A DNA stretch of 39,084 nt. Origin: an uncultured Clostridia bacterium (GTDB taxonomy: Bacteria; Bacillota_A; Clostridia; TANB77; CAG-508). A program made the position numbers and the translations under genes. Positions 18,901-25,627 of this stretch are shown here, piece after piece. The first letter of the stretch is position 1, and each line of letters opens with the position of its first letter. The DNA lies in contig CALXSA010000008.1 in assembly GCA_944390995.1 (NCBI GenBank), positions 1 to 39,084 on the forward strand, written 5' to 3'. The notes under the pieces are model-generated. The model had not been told where the DNA came from and made no database searches. It saw only the letters and a list, made by a program, of their open reading frames with translations.

Positions 18901-19187
18901 AGGTGCTAGGCTTTTATGATAGGGAAGTGTACGAATACATAGGTAGAGAGACAATAATTCTTACAATTTTGGGAATGCTAGTAGGTCTGGTTGGAGGATA
19001 CTATTTAACAATGTACATATTAAAAACTTGTGAAATAGATATGCTAATGTTTGACCCAGAAATAGGAGTGCTAAGCTATGTTTGGGGAATAGTTATCACT
19101 GTGTTCTTTGCAATAATAGTAAATGCAATTACGTATTTCTCATTGAAGAAAATAGATATGATAGAAAGCTTGAAAAGTGTAGAGTAA
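15906..19187 (+). CDS. FtsX/MacB-type ABC permease with long coiled-coil domain
   Basis: About 1093 residues from the ATG at 15906 (a GTG six bases upstream is also possible; the family usually begins with the sequence MLKTALLKD seen here). TM1 is at about 20-40 (FLSILLIVLLGVGFFAGIKA). A long extracytoplasmic part follows, including a heptad-rich coiled coil at about 258-530 full of Glu, Lys and Gln. The first FtsX block (about 555-700, with ERVEIGTLKALGY) and the second (about 955-1090, with ERIRELATIKVLGF) each carry several membrane segments. The layout of one N-terminal helix, a coiled coil and two FtsX blocks is common in Clostridia. It partners the ATPase gene just upstream; the substrate is unknown. 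Confidence 0.9.
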   Translation: MLKTALLKDGIKEIKISYKRFLSILLIVLLGVGFFAGIKATSPDMKKTIDTYFDDLNVMDIQVISTLGLTENDITSISQVENVEKVEGTYQTDATVTIGEEEVVVKLETITSSINNLQLIDGRLPENEKECVVEQNFLNGSGHQIGDTIKVDVEDITNDDGEKESVLKNNELQIVGIVESPLYISTDRGSTKLGSGRIDYYMYVPKENLNASIYTNIYLTVAGANTEETGSNRYLDKIDEVENSIDNISEERREARYNELYDSANSKIQDAQKELDEEKAKAEKELDDAQKEIDDGKKEIEDGKAEIETNRANANYQFSQAEQQIEESKELLAENKDKFEEEKKKANEQIANYKEQLSELQQLQKQLNTVKTSLKKAQASLNELEKKLESASEEEKPALQEQMAKLNIQIQTLQGTIDTINSELEKQGVSDLAGTIKQIQTGIETANRELENGEAQLEDAQKQIEEAEAELQRQKNSTYYQLNQAEAEIEDAEKEIADGEKELEDARKEYEEQISEAEDELLEAKEDLKEIQRPEWYVLTREENTGYVNYMQDTERVANLAEVFPVVFFLVAALMSLNSMARMVEEERVEIGTLKALGYNKLQIAMKYLVYASLATVVGGGIGLIIGFNFLPKVIADIYAMVYDVPDVILEFNFGYATAGIAAAALCTVGATIFTAARILRHNPATLMRPKAPKPGKRVLLERILFIWKHLNFTAKVTARNIFRYKKRFLMTIIGVCGCTSLIIAGFGLRDAITNMIPKQYGEIYKYGINISLKEEKQAEDLQQIKDEVVNHEDITDVLGANIQSVKIIKNDNNQSIQLVVPEDVESFDTFVELRSRTQKDSKYVLDTSGAVITEKLARLLDIKEGDTITIENADGDRADVNVAHITENYILHYLYMSPDLYNQIYDTRIDYNVILAKTNELTEEQEDNLGRTLLEDEENVSGVSFTSDSSDMITVVMENMDAVVWILIIAAGLLALVVLYNLLNSNISERIRELATIKVLGFYDREVYEYIGRETIILTILGMLVGLVGGYYLTMYILKTCEIDMLMFDPEIGVLSYVWGIVITVFFAIIVNAITYFSLKKIDMIESLKSVE

Positions 19188-19267
19188 AATTGTGAAATTA
19201 GGTATGCCTCCTTTTATGAAATTAGCCTGAGGACACCCTTTTCACAAAAAGTTACAAAAAACAGGGA

Positions 19268-19296
19268 TTGACAAGAATGGAAAAATATGATAAAAT
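19268..19296 (+). promoter_or_regulatory. Promoter of rplU-rpmA
   Basis: TTGACA (19268-19273), 17 bases, then TAAAAT (19291-19296) with TGA before it. This is the best sigma-A match in the window, as expected for ribosomal protein genes. Confidence 0.75.
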
Positions 19297-19299
19297 ATT

Positions 19300-19390
19300 T
19301 ACCTGTAAGCCGCCTGGGTCGGGCAACTAAATGTTAGCAAAACGCTAACTGCCTTGTATTTTATGCTTAGCGAGTATACATATAAGAGGA
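19300..19390 (+). ncRNA. Ribosomal protein L21-type mRNA leader
   Basis: The 5' leader between promoter and rplU contains GTAAGCCGCCTGGGTCGGGC and then a hairpin GTTAGC-AAAA-CGCTAAC, features I associate with the L21 leader found before rplU in low-GC Gram-positives. Such leaders are thought to let L21 repress its own operon. The call is from memory of the motif and position and is not a covariance-model match. Confidence 0.5.
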
Positions 19391-19402
19391 GGTGTACATG
19401 TA

Positions 19403-19813
19403 ATGTACGCAATAATTGAAAGCTGTGGAAAGCAATACAAAGTAGCAGAAGGAGATGTAGTATTCTTCGAAAAATTAGATGTTGAAGAAGGTAAGAAAAT
19501 TACATTTGATAATGTTGTTTTAGTATCTGACGACAAAAAAGTAGAAGTAGGAGCTCCTTATGTTAAAGGTGTAAAAGTTGAGGGAAAGGTAGTTTCTCAT
19601 GGTAAAGGTAAAAAAATATTAGTTTACAAATACAAACCAAAAAAGAACTACAGAAGAACTCAAGGACATAGACAACCATATACAAAGGTTGAAATTACAA
19701 AAATAAAAACAGCTGCTGAAAAAGCTGAAACAAAAACAACTGCTAAAACAGAAGCAAAACCAGCAGAGAAGAAAACATCTACAACAGCAAAAAAAGAAAC
19801 TGTTAAGGCTTAA
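19403..19813 (+). CDS. rplU: 50S ribosomal protein L21 with lysine/alanine-rich tail
   Basis: The first 103 or so residues are ordinary L21 ([20 protein letters not shown]..., then [18 protein letters not shown]). L21 binds 23S rRNA in the large subunit. After residue 105 there is an extra tail of about 30 residues made of Lys, Ala, Thr and Glu, ending KKETVKA, which is absent from most L21 proteins. The ribosome site is GAGGAGGTG. The gene pairs with rpmA 108 bases downstream. The usual Firmicutes gene between them, prp (ysxB), is absent; the spacer has only a hairpin, AGTATGAG...CTCATACT. Confidence 0.97.
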   Translation: MYAIIESCGKQYKVAEGDVVFFEKLDVEEGKKITFDNVVLVSDDKKVEVGAPYVKGVKVEGKVVSHGKGKKILVYKYKPKKNYRRTQGHRQPYTKVEITKIKTAAEKAETKTTAKTEAKPAEKKTSTTAKKETVKA

Positions 19814-19920
19814 GTTGTAAGAGCATATATTTACAAAGAGTAAATTATAAGTATGAGGAAAAGCGATTAGCTCATACTGCGAAGAATTTAAAAATCAAAA
19901 ACCGAAAGGAGTTGAGATAA

Positions 19921-20193
19921 ATGGCTCATAAAAAAGGTCAAGGTAGTGTTAAGAACGGTAGAGACAGTGAGTCAAAGCGTTTAGGTCTTAAAAGAGCAGA
20001 TGGACAAATAGTTCCAGCTGGAAATATCTTAGTAAGACAAAGAGGAACAAAATTCCATCCAGGTACAAATGTTGGAATTGGAAGCGACGATACTCTATAC
20101 GCAAAAATTACTGGTAGAGTTAAATTCGAGAGACTTGGTAGAGACAAAAAACAAGTTAGCGTTTATCCAGTAGAGGAAGTTGTAAATAAATAG
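19921..20193 (+). CDS. rpmA: 50S ribosomal protein L27 without the Prp-cleaved N-terminal extension
   Basis: A 90-residue L27 starting [20 protein letters not shown], with a AAAGGAGTTGAG ribosome site. L27's N-terminus reaches the peptidyl-transferase centre. In most Firmicutes it is made with an extra leader ending QFFA-like that the protease Prp removes. Here the protein begins directly with the mature form, as in Gram-negative bacteria, and prp is missing from the operon; the two observations agree. A strong bidirectional hairpin ends the operon. Confidence 0.97.
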   Translation: MAHKKGQGSVKNGRDSESKRLGLKRADGQIVPAGNILVRQRGTKFHPGTNVGIGSDDTLYAKITGRVKFERLGRDKKQVSVYPVEEVVNK

Positions 20194-20200
20194 TAATATA

Positions 20201-20231
20201 AAACGCACAGGATTTTAAGTCCTGTGCGTTT
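20201..20231. terminator. Bidirectional terminator between rpmA and dapB
   Basis: AAACGCACAGGA (20201-20212), loop TTTTAAG, then TCCTGTGCGTTT (20220-20231). It is a perfect 12-bp stem with A/T runs on both ends and serves the convergent rpmA (+) and dapB (-) genes. Confidence 0.85.
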
Positions 20232-20243
20232 GCTATACTTCTA

Positions 20244-20966
20244 TTACAACAAATCTTTCATGCTGTACAAGCCGTTCTTTTTGGTAAGTATAAATCTGGC
20301 AGCGCGAATAGTCCCTTCCACATAAATATTTCTAGAATAGGCAGTATGAGTTATTTCTATTTTTTCGTTATCATTTAAGAATAAAACCGAATGCTCACCA
20401 ATTAAACTACCTCCGCGAACTGAGGAAAAGCCAATCTCATGGTTTGACAATCTAGGTTGGTCATTCGTTCTGGAAAATACATATTTATATTTTTTCTTGC
20501 ACATTCTACAAATATTGTCAGCAACCATGATTGCTGTTCCACTTGGTGCATCAGCCTTGTTTCTATGATGTTTTTCAATAATTTCAATATCATAATTCTT
20601 AAGCTTTTTGGCAAATAAGGCAGACATGTTTGAAAAAAGAGCAATTCCATACGACATATTTGAAGATTTAAAAATAGGTATTGCCTCGGAAAATTCTTTT
20701 ATTTTCATTTCTTCTGTTTGTGAAAAACCAGTTGTTGCAATAATTATAGGAACTAAATTTTCTACAGCATAATTAAGAGCGGTAAAACAAGCAGAAGGTG
20801 TTGAAAAATCTATTATTAAATCGGGCTTTTTATTTATTTTATGAAACATATCTGAATTATCTTTATCAATACTATATAACAAATTAAAGTCTGGCAGTTC
20901 TTTAATATAATTGGAAATTGCAGTACCCATTCTGCCTTTTGCTCCATTTAACAAAACATTAAGCAT
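20244..20966 (-). CDS. dapB: 4-hydroxy-tetrahydrodipicolinate reductase
   Basis: 240 residues from the ATG at 20966 (MLNVLLNGAKGRMGTA), which has GGAGG at the right distance; an ATG 12 bases further up overlaps that ribosome site and is unlikely. The N-terminus is a Rossmann fold with GAKGRMG for NAD(P)H; catalytic and substrate residues are in EIIEKHHRNKADAPSGTA. DapB makes tetrahydrodipicolinate from the DapA product in lysine and meso-diaminopimelate synthesis in the cytoplasm. The same pathway feeds peptidoglycan and spore dipicolinate. The gene stands apart from other dap genes here, in its own transcription unit on the minus strand. Nothing clear was seen in the 258 bases upstream except an AT-rich spacer. 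Confidence 0.95.
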   Translation of the reverse strand: MLNVLLNGAKGRMGTAISNYIKELPDFNLLYSIDKDNSDMFHKINKKPDLIIDFSTPSACFTALNYAVENLVPIIIATTGFSQTEEMKIKEFSEAIPIFKSSNMSYGIALFSNMSALFAKKLKNYDIEIIEKHHRNKADAPSGTAIMVADNICRMCKKKYKYVFSRTNDQPRLSNHEIGFSSVRGGSLIGEHSVLFLNDNEKIEITHTAYSRNIYVEGTIRAARFILTKKNGLYSMKDLL

Positions 20967-21197
20967 AAAAACCTCCATCTGAGCATATTTGCTCTAACAA
21001 AAATTTATTCAAAAACCTCTAAATTGCAATGATGAAAGAAGCTTTTGGGTTACTATCTCAAAATTTTACGTTCAGACAATTTTGAAACCATCTATTTTAA
21101 ATATATTGTAAGTTATTAGTTTTCATGACTAAATATTTGTTAATGTTTAGAAAAAAGACAATGTCGAAAGAGGTAGCATAAGTAGTAATATAAGAAA

Positions 21198-21226
21198 AAA
21201 ATGGATATTGTTAAAATATCCATTTT
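21198..21226 (-). terminator. Rho-independent terminator of the HD-domain gene
   Basis: AAAATGGATATT (21198-21209) and AATATCCATTTT (21215-21226) form a 12-bp stem that overlaps the stop codon. On the minus strand it is followed by a run of T, as in a factor-independent terminator. Confidence 0.75.
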
Positions 21227-21872
21227 ATATAATAAAGAAATTACTCAAAAATGTATATGCATGCTTATAAAAAGTTTTCTTTTCCAATTTTTCTTTAATG
21301 TACAAATAAGTTTCTAAGCAAGCACTATATTTATCCATTATTGTGACTATGTATGACTCCTTATATTTTGGAAGGGAGAACGTAACCGGCCACATATGCT
21401 TTTCGATAATATCCTTTTCTATGTCATTAAGTTCAAAAATTTCACTTGCGTTCTTTAATGCAATTTTAGGATGGACAAATGCATGTAAGCCAGGCAGTTC
21501 AATACTTCTATATTTTTTACGCCAATCGTACAAAAATAAGTCATGAAGCATTGCCGCACGTGTAGCAGAAACATAATCGAGCTTTAGCCTTTTGCAAGCT
21601 ATATATGTAAAATATGCAACTTGCATGCAATGCTTATAACATGATGTATTGCAATGCTGTCTAAAATTTTTCATTTGCTTAACAGTTTCATTTGAGATAA
21701 TATCTTTTATAATCTCAAAAAAGTGACTTAGTTCATATCTGCTGTCCATGTTTTCATGAACATTTGGGTTTATATATTGCTCAATGTCACTTCCTATAGG
21801 GGTGTATATATCTTCTTCATTTTCTTCTGCACTAGAATTTGCAAAAAGATTTTTAATAAAAAGCGTGTTCAT
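21225..21872 (-). CDS. HD-domain phosphohydrolase-like protein
   Basis: A 215-residue protein with an HD domain at about 70-190. Metal ligands can be seen in order: His in YKHCMQVAYFTY, the His-Asp pair in AAMLHDLFLYDW, His in IIEKHMWPVT and Asp in IVTIMDKYSA. Such proteins hydrolyse phosphate esters or cyclic nucleotides; the substrate is not evident. The N-terminal 60 residues are acidic and without a recognisable domain. Clostridial relatives of this short HD type are common and unnamed. The ribosome site is AAGAAAGGA, 12 bases before the ATG, and an extended -10 promoter lies about 60 bases upstream. It is a single-gene unit. Confidence 0.75.
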   Translation of the reverse strand: MNTLFIKNLFANSSAEENEEDIYTPIGSDIEQYINPNVHENMDSRYELSHFFEIIKDIISNETVKQMKNFRQHCNTSCYKHCMQVAYFTYIACKRLKLDYVSATRAAMLHDLFLYDWRKKYRSIELPGLHAFVHPKIALKNASEIFELNDIEKDIIEKHMWPVTFSLPKYKESYIVTIMDKYSACLETYLYIKEKLEKKTFYKHAYTFLSNFFII

Positions 21873-21931
21873 TTCAAAATCAATTCCTTTCTTAGGACGA
21901 TTAGTATTTATCGCAAAGTTTGTATAATATT

Positions 21932-21960
21932 ATTATAGCATGAAATAATGAGAATGTGAA
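21932..21960 (-). promoter_or_regulatory. Promoter of the HD-domain gene
   Basis: On the minus strand: TTCACA (21960-21955), 17 bases, TATAAT (21937-21932), with TGC just before the -10. Between this and murT (21873-22220, about 350 bases without a clear gene) lie only a GGGGAC repeat and the murT promoter. Confidence 0.55.
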
Positions 21961-21996
21961 CAAGTTAAGAAAAACTTAATATTACAAAAATTGACA

Positions 21997-22054
21997 AATT
22001 TCGTTTTGGGGACAGGTCTCAGAACGAAATTTTTTTCGTTTTTGGGACACATCT
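21997..22054. repeat. GGGGACAGGTCTC repeat copy in the divergent HD/murT spacer
   Basis: Contains TTTCGTTTTGGGGACAGGTC at its left and TTTCGTTTTTGGGACACATC at its right, a direct pair of the same unit, with AACGAAAT between them forming a small inverted repeat with the left TTTCGTT. Confidence 0.75.
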
Positions 22055-22089
22055 CGAAAATATTATAGAAATGTTATTTATAAAAATTA

Positions 22090-22118
22090 TTGCTTTATAT
22101 AAAAAAGTAATATATAAT
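22090..22118 (+). promoter_or_regulatory. Promoter of the murT operon
   Basis: TTGCTT (22090-22095), 17 bases, TATAAT (22113-22118). An ATG follows at 22123 and opens a 36-codon frame whose stop overlaps the ATG at 22230 as ATGA; it has no ribosome site and is probably not a gene. Confidence 0.55.
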
Positions 22119-22220
22119 ATCTATGTCAGAAAGTAAGAAGACAAATGATTTATGGTTAGAACATAAAAAACTACAAGGCAGAAAGGTTTTTCATAGAATT
22201 ATGTGCCTTGGGGAAGGAAT

Positions 22221-23609
22221 ATGCTTGACATGAAAAGAGGAATAAAATTCTATATAGCGCTTTGGGGAGCGAAAGTAGGTACTGTGTTGTTAAAAATTTT
22301 AGGAAGAAATGCTACATTTTTCCCGGGAAAATTTGCACTTAAAGTTTGCCCTGACTTTATAAAAAAGATAGACAAGCCAAAAACAATAATTGCAGTAACA
22401 GGTACAAATGGAAAAACAACAGTGTGTAACATGACTGAAGATGTGCTAAGAGACAATGGCTATGAATTTATAGATAATAAATATGGCTCAAACATAGATG
22501 CTGGTGTAACTACCACATTAATTAGTGGTGTAACATTTTTCGGAAAGTCTAAAAAGGACTTGGCAGTACTTGAAGTAGATGAGAGAAGTGCACCTAAAAT
22601 ATATCCATATTTAACGCCTACATATTTGGTATGTACTAATTTATTTAGAGATTCACTTATGCGAAATGCACATACAGAGTTTATATCAGAAATTTTAACT
22701 AAATACATTCCAAAAGAAACCACCCTTATTCTAAATGGTGATGACCTTATTACAAGTAACATTGCGCCAGAAAATAAGAGAATGTATTTTGGAATAGACA
22801 GACTGGACACAGACGGGACAGAGTGCGAAAATATAGCAAGAGATATAATTGTATGCCCAAAATGCAATAGCAAATTGGTGTATGACTATGTAAGGTACAA
22901 TCATCTTGGTAAAGCGCATTGCCCAAATTGTGATTTCGGAACACCGGACATAGACTATTTAGTTACAAACCTTGACCTGAAAAATAGAAAAATGACTTTG
23001 CATTGCAACGGCAAAGACGAAGTGTATGATTTAATAAGCGATAACATTATAAATATTTATAATATTTTAACAGTTATTGTTGTTTTGAAACAGATAGGTC
23101 TTGAGCCAGAAAAAATAAACGAGTCACTAAAAAAACAGAAAATAGTTGACACCAGATACAGCGAAGAAGTTGTAAATGGAATTAAAGTTGTTACACATTT
23201 ATCTAAAGGCATGAACCCTATAGCCTGCTCGAGAGTATTTGACTATGTGAGAAAGTATGAAGGAAACAAAGCTGTAATTCTTCTTTTGGACGATTTACAT
23301 GAAGAAGCAAGCGGAAGCGAGAATACAGCATGGCAATATGATACAGATTATGAGTTTTTAAATGATGATAGCATTAAACAAGTAATCATTGCGGGAGTAA
23401 GGTACCTAGATGGATATGTAAGGTTGCAGATTGCCGGAGTTGACCCGACAAAAATTGTACACGAACGCGACGAACTCTCAGCAGTAGAAAAGTTAAAGTT
23501 AGACGATATACAGACTGTATTTGTTTTGCATGATTTGTATTCGATTGAGCTTAAGGAAAATGTTAAGAATAAGGTGGAAGTAATAATAAAGAGCAAAGTT
23601 GGGAAATAA
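22221..23609 (+). CDS. murT: MurT-type Mur ligase (lipid II glutamate amidation, ligase subunit)
   Basis: About 462 residues from the ATG at 22221; GGGGAAGG lies just upstream. The Mur ligase central domain has the P-loop VTGTNGKTT (about 60-68) and VLEVDERSAP. A four-cysteine ribbon CPKCNSKL...CPNC is inserted at about 215-240, typical of MurT. The C-terminal DUF1727 region covers about 310-455. MurT with GatD converts D-glutamate of lipid II to D-isoglutamine at the cytoplasmic face of the membrane. In characterised MurT an Asp in a D-x-S-W motif completes the GatD glutaminase triad; here the matching stretch reads SENTAWQYD, with Asn368 at that place. The next gene is the GatD-like partner. 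Confidence 0.88.
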   Translation: MLDMKRGIKFYIALWGAKVGTVLLKILGRNATFFPGKFALKVCPDFIKKIDKPKTIIAVTGTNGKTTVCNMTEDVLRDNGYEFIDNKYGSNIDAGVTTTLISGVTFFGKSKKDLAVLEVDERSAPKIYPYLTPTYLVCTNLFRDSLMRNAHTEFISEILTKYIPKETTLILNGDDLITSNIAPENKRMYFGIDRLDTDGTECENIARDIIVCPKCNSKLVYDYVRYNHLGKAHCPNCDFGTPDIDYLVTNLDLKNRKMTLHCNGKDEVYDLISDNIINIYNILTVIVVLKQIGLEPEKINESLKKQKIVDTRYSEEVVNGIKVVTHLSKGMNPIACSRVFDYVRKYEGNKAVILLLDDLHEEASGSENTAWQYDTDYEFLNDDSIKQVIIAGVRYLDGYVRLQIAGVDPTKIVHERDELSAVEKLKLDDIQTVFVLHDLYSIELKENVKNKVEVIIKSKVGK

Positions 23610-23651
23610 TTGTTTTTGGCGTTGTTGATATGTTAGAAAGGAATGAAAACA

Positions 23652-24344
23652 ATGAAAATCGAGATACTGTTTCCAGAGTTTTGCAACTTGTTTGGAGATA
23701 TGTTTAATATGAAATATTTGAAGATGTGCTTGCCAGATGCAGAGTTTATTGAAACGGCATTGGATGAACAGCCTAGGTTTGTAGAGGAAGATGTAAACCT
23801 GATTTACCTAGGGCCTATGACTGAGAAAACTCAAGAAAAGGTAATTGCAAGACTAAGCAAGTATAAAGAAAGAATAGAGGAGCTTATAGAAAAAAATGTT
23901 GTGTTTCTTTTTACAGGGAATGCAATTGAGGTGCTAGGTAAGTATATTGAAAACGAGGATGGCTCAAAGATTGAAGGAATAGGCATTTTTGATGTACATA
24001 GCAAAAGAGATATGATGCACAGGCATAATAGCAACTTTATAGGAAAATATGAAGACATAGAGGTTGTTGGCTTCAAGAGCCAATTCACCATGCTTTATGG
24101 TGACAATTCTACCAATTATTTCCTTGAAGTAGAAAAGGGGATAGGAATAAATAAAGAGAGCAAATTAGAAGGAATTAAGAAAAATAATTTCATTGGTACT
24201 TATTTAATTGGACCATTGCTAATCTTAAATCCTTTATTAACAAAAAAGATTATGAAAATGTTAGGTGTAGATGATAAAATTGCTCTTGAGGAGGACACAA
24301 TGGCAGCTTACAAAGCGAGGTTAGAGGAGTTAAAGAAACTGTAA
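23652..24344 (+). CDS. GatD-like glutamine amidotransferase lacking Cys and His of the active site
   Basis: 230 residues from the ATG at 23652; the ATG at 23643 touches the AGAAAGGA ribosome site and is too close. Fold and order follow GatD/CobQ-type class I amidotransferases: LIYLGPMTEKTQE near the start, FLFTGNAIEVLGKY at the nucleophile elbow, IEGIGIFDV, VVGFKSQFTMLYG, and GTYLIGPLLILNP at the end. In active GatD the elbow reads CGGYQ and the last motif GTYLHGPLL. Here residue 89 is Gly in place of Cys and residue 186 is Ile in place of His, at nearly the same numbering as S. aureus Cys94 and His189. It should not hydrolyse glutamine, yet it is kept intact next to murT and probably forms a complex with it. 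Confidence 0.8.
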   Translation: MKIEILFPEFCNLFGDMFNMKYLKMCLPDAEFIETALDEQPRFVEEDVNLIYLGPMTEKTQEKVIARLSKYKERIEELIEKNVVFLFTGNAIEVLGKYIENEDGSKIEGIGIFDVHSKRDMMHRHNSNFIGKYEDIEVVGFKSQFTMLYGDNSTNYFLEVEKGIGINKESKLEGIKKNNFIGTYLIGPLLILNPLLTKKIMKMLGVDDKIALEEDTMAAYKARLEELKKL

Positions 24345-24420
24345 GCGTTTGAAAGATAATGCTTTTTAGGCAGAATGAAAAGGCCTAGCTGTTGTCAAAA
24401 GATCTTAAGAAAGGATGCAA

Positions 24421-25440
24421 TTGAAATTGGGTAAACATTTTGAAGAAAAAGGAAGTAGAAGAAAAAAGAAACAAAAGGAAAGGGAAGCAGCAAGAAGAAG
24501 GGAGCATCTTGCAGAATATGAAAGAACTTCAAATGCATATAAAATAAACAATAGTGAACAATTTGAAAAAAGCATTGAAATAACAGAAGCCATAAACAGA
24601 GATATGAATAATGCAAGGAGCAGAAGAACTGCTAAAAAGAAAAAGTCAAATGCACTTTTGTATTTGATAGCTTTAATTTGCATTGGAGTAATTGTGTATT
24701 CAGGCTTAAATATATTTGGTTGGTTTAAAGACTCAAATGATATTGAAGAAGTAACACAGGATATATTAAACCAAGTTGATATTTCAGAAATTACAGATGG
24801 TGAAGATGTGAAAGTTGTGGATTCTGACGAAAAAGAAGGCAGCCCATATTGGGAATACATAAAAATGAGCTTGATGGATGTGGACTTCTCAGAATTAAAG
24901 AAAACAAATGACGAGGTTGTTGGCTGGATACAAGTAAATGGTACAAACATCAATTATCCTTTTGTGCAGACGAATGACAACTCATATTACTTAACACATT
25001 CAATCTTGAAAGAGGAAAACGAAGCGGGTTGGGTGTTCTTAGACTATAGAAATAATATACACAATTTGGATAAAAATACAATAATATATGCCCACTCTAG
25101 GCTTGATAAGGCGATGTTTGGGTCTTTGAAAAACTTGCTAGAAAGCAATTGGTACGAGAACAAAGATAACCATATTATAAAAATGTCCACAGAGACAGAA
25201 GATACTTTGTGGCAGGTGTTTAGCGTGTACCACCTTCCAACAACAAGCGATTATTTGAGGACTACATTTAATAATGGCTCAGATTTTAAGAATTTTACAG
25301 ACATGCTACAGGATAGGAGCGTTTACGACTTCGATTGCAGTGTTGGCGAAGATGACAAAATTATCACGCTTTCAACTTGCTACAAAAATGACCAAAAAAT
25401 GGTTATGCATGCAAAACTTATAAAGTACAGGAGCAAGTAA
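24421..25440 (+). CDS. Class B sortase with long cytoplasmic tail
   Basis: About 339 residues. The start is either ATG 24415, which overlaps the ribosome site, or TTG 24421, preferred here. A very basic, charged cytoplasmic segment of about 75 residues precedes a membrane helix (about 77-98, LLYLIALICIGVIVYSGL), then a linker and the sortase domain at about 140-339 (DEVVGWIQVNGTNINYPFVQ). The nucleophile is Cys320 in TLSTC and the His is 225 in IIYAHSRLDKAMFGSL, where most class B enzymes have GHN. At the place of the catalytic Arg there is Lys326 (QKMVMHAKL). Sortase B enzymes attach surface proteins to peptidoglycan. No sorting signal was seen in the window. Confidence 0.85.
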   Translation: MKLGKHFEEKGSRRKKKQKEREAARRREHLAEYERTSNAYKINNSEQFEKSIEITEAINRDMNNARSRRTAKKKKSNALLYLIALICIGVIVYSGLNIFGWFKDSNDIEEVTQDILNQVDISEITDGEDVKVVDSDEKEGSPYWEYIKMSLMDVDFSELKKTNDEVVGWIQVNGTNINYPFVQTNDNSYYLTHSILKEENEAGWVFLDYRNNIHNLDKNTIIYAHSRLDKAMFGSLKNLLESNWYENKDNHIIKMSTETEDTLWQVFSVYHLPTTSDYLRTTFNNGSDFKNFTDMLQDRSVYDFDCSVGEDDKIITLSTCYKNDQKMVMHAKLIKYRSK

Positions 25441-25445
25441 GTAAC

Positions 25446-25569
25446 TTGGACGTTGGGGACACATTCTTGGACGAAAAGACGTGTCCCCAAATTGCAAAAA
25501 CTTGCAAGGTAGGGACACTCCCAAAATTGCAAAAACTTGCAAGAAAAGACGTGTCCCTACCTTGCAAGA
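25446..25569. repeat. GGGGACAC repeat cluster between sortase and rlmN
   Basis: Alternating units: CTTGGACGTTGGGGACAC, GACGTGTCCCCAAATTGC, AACTTGCAAGGTAGGGACAC and its inverse GTGTCCCTACCTTGCAAG. The cluster forms several overlapping inverted repeats around the GGGACAC core. Confidence 0.8.
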
Positions 25570-25592
25570 GGCGAAAAAAGAAGGAAAATGTA

Positions 25593-25621
25593 TTGAAAAA
25601 AGAATAAAAGTGTGATATAAA
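25593..25621 (+). promoter_or_regulatory. Promoter of rlmN (predicted leaderless transcript)
   Basis: TTGAAA (25593-25598), 17 bases, TATAAA (25616-25621), with TGA before the -10. The rlmN ATG begins 7 bases after the -10, exactly where transcription should start. A near-identical promoter lies at 26712-26740. Confidence 0.65.
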
Positions 25622-25627
25622 TTAGGC

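Noticed and set aside
22123..22233. 36-codon frame overlapping the murT start as ATGA
   Set aside because: It has no ribosome site, starts only a few bases after the -10 box and the product has no recognisable features; kept only as a note at the promoter.
25446..25569. Possible CRISPR array
   Set aside because: Repeat units vary in length and orientation, are palindromic over the core and have no regular spacers; no cas gene is near.
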